From: Betaproteobacteria bacterium UBA2293
GTDB lineage: Bacteria > Pseudomonadota > Gammaproteobacteria > Burkholderiales > Rhodocyclaceae
NCBI GenBank assembly: GCA_002345845.1
Contig: DDWF01000057.1
Span: forward strand, 2,961 to 25,360
Direction of reading: 5' to 3'
DNA length: 22,400 nucleotides
Below the pieces are notes generated by a model. It worked only from the letters and a program-made list of their open reading frames with translations. It did no database searches and was not told the origin of the DNA. A program made the translations under genes and the position numbers. Shown in pieces: positions 21,790 to 22,400 of the stretch. The first letter of the stretch is position 1, and each line of letters opens with the position of its first letter.

Positions 21790-22400
21790 TCAGGCGGCGA
21801 CCCGCCGCCTGGGGAAGTTCATCGTCCCGGCCACCAACAGCCAGAGCACGGCCAGGCCGGCACAGACCAGGAACACCACGCCATCGCCGAAGCGCTGGGC
21901 GATCAACCCGCCGAGCGCTCCGCCGACAAACAGGCCGATCGCCTGCGTCGTGTTGTACACGCCGAGTGCGGCGCCCTTGGCGGATGGCGGCGCGGTGCGC
22001 GACACCAGCGAAGGCAGGGTCGCTTCGAGGATATTGAAAGCGACGAAGAAGAACATCAGACTCAGGGCCAGGCCGATCAGCCCCTGGCCGAAGAAGTAAA
22101 GTGCGACCTGGACCAGGGCGACGAGGGCGATGGCGGCCTGGAATATCGGCCGCATCAGATCCTTCTTCTCGGCGGCGATGATCGCCGGCACCATGATAAC
22201 GAAGGACACCAGCACCGCCGGCAGATAGACCTGCCAGTGGGCGGCGGCAGCCAAGCCGCCGTGGTTGATCAGGGCATGCGGCAGGACGACGAACATCGCC
22301 ATCTGGATCATGTGCAGCGTGCCGATGCCGAGATTCAGTTTCAACAGGTCGGGATTGCTCAGCACCTCGCGCATCGGCAGGCGCACATGGCCAGCCGGGC
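21790..22400 (-). CDS. Major facilitator superfamily transporter, C-terminal part (partial)
   Basis: About 203 residues are present, and the frame stays open to the window edge, so the gene starts beyond 22400. The fragment holds roughly six membrane helices of the C-terminal half, including the FGQGLIGLALSLMFFFVAFNILEATLPSLV stretch. KGAALGVYNTTQAIGLFVGGALGGL, a helix typical of drug:proton antiporters of the YajR type, follows. The tail is short and basic (FPRRRVAA). A GTG at 22386 lies in frame but is internal, since sequence upstream (PAGH) continues the protein. Substrate cannot be predicted; export of small molecules is likely. No link to the sulfur genes is evident. Confidence 0.85.
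   Translation of the reverse strand, partial: PAGHVRLPMREVLSNPDLLKLNLGIGTLHMIQMAMFVVLPHALINHGGLAAAAHWQVYLPAVLVSFVIMVPAIIAAEKKDLMRPIFQAAIALVALVQVALYFFGQGLIGLALSLMFFFVAFNILEATLPSLVSRTAPPSAKGAALGVYNTTQAIGLFVGGALGGLIAQRFGDGVVFLVCAGLAVLWLLVAGTMNFPRRRVAA

Noticed and set aside
1..22400. Mobile elements, CRISPR arrays, tRNA or rRNA genes, prophage
   Set aside because: I looked for terminal inverted repeats with transposase frames, regularly spaced repeats and cloverleaf-like sequences and found none that could be supported.

Overview
The window looks like chromosomal DNA of a high-GC, sulfur-oxidising betaproteobacterium, most likely Rhodocyclales (a Dechloromonas/Azonexus-type relative). This is inferred from the gene families (complete Sox set, flavocytochrome c, cytochrome c4, orphan Leu/Ile/Val-type binding protein, TIGR04282/TIGR04283 pair) and from base composition. 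No sequence search was possible. Coding density is high, with no gene-free stretch over 300 bases. I saw no tRNA, rRNA, CRISPR array, insertion sequence or phage gene.

Layout. (1) 1-3050: the 3' end of an ADP-heptose synthase gene (+), then on the minus strand an orphan periplasmic binding protein, an HDOD-domain protein and ssb. (2) 3059-12441, all minus strand: the sulfur-oxidation block. Read in transcription order it is an ArsR-type regulator, soxC, soxD, soxY, soxZ, soxA, soxX, a hairpin terminator, soxB, a periplasmic rhodanese, another terminator, then a separate promoter driving a Tat-exported sulfide:quinone oxidoreductase and a small three-helix membrane protein. (3) 12630-14226 (+): fccA-fccB (flavocytochrome c sulfide dehydrogenase), divergent from the arsR-sox operon across a 188-base region rich in palindromes. 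(4) 14423-15522 (+): translationally coupled, exported msrB-msrA. (5) 15541-17556 (-): a chemoreceptor with a NIT-like helical sensor. (6) 17820-19143 (+): two overlapping glycosyltransferase-like genes of the TIGR04283/TIGR04282 pair. (7) 19197-19805 (-): a dihaem cytochrome c4. (8) 19944-21785 (+): a Tat-exported metallo-beta-lactamase-fold protein, a monohaem cytochrome and a thioredoxin-like protein. (9) 21790-22400 (-): the C-terminal part of an MFS transporter.

How the genes fit together. SoxYZ carries the sulfur substrate on the SoxY C-terminal cysteine. SoxAX conjugates thiosulfate to it, SoxB releases sulfate, and SoxCD oxidises the sulfane sulfur, so thiosulfate could be taken fully to sulfate. 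Sulfide can enter by two further periplasmic routes: FccAB (electrons to cytochrome c) and the exported SQR (electrons to quinone). Rhodanese, cytochrome c4 and the thioredoxin/MBL/cytochrome trio are plausible partners in sulfane-sulfur transfer and electron transfer. The ArsR protein, first gene of the sox operon and facing fccAB, is the obvious candidate regulator of the locus. Its cysteines do not follow the spacing I recall for the SqrR/BigR persulfide sensors.

The most distinctive features are the promoter-embedded palindromes in front of arsR and sqr, the Tat-exported type II-like SQR with its small membrane partner, the terminator placed between soxX and soxB with no room for a promoter, and the MBL-cytochrome-thioredoxin operon.
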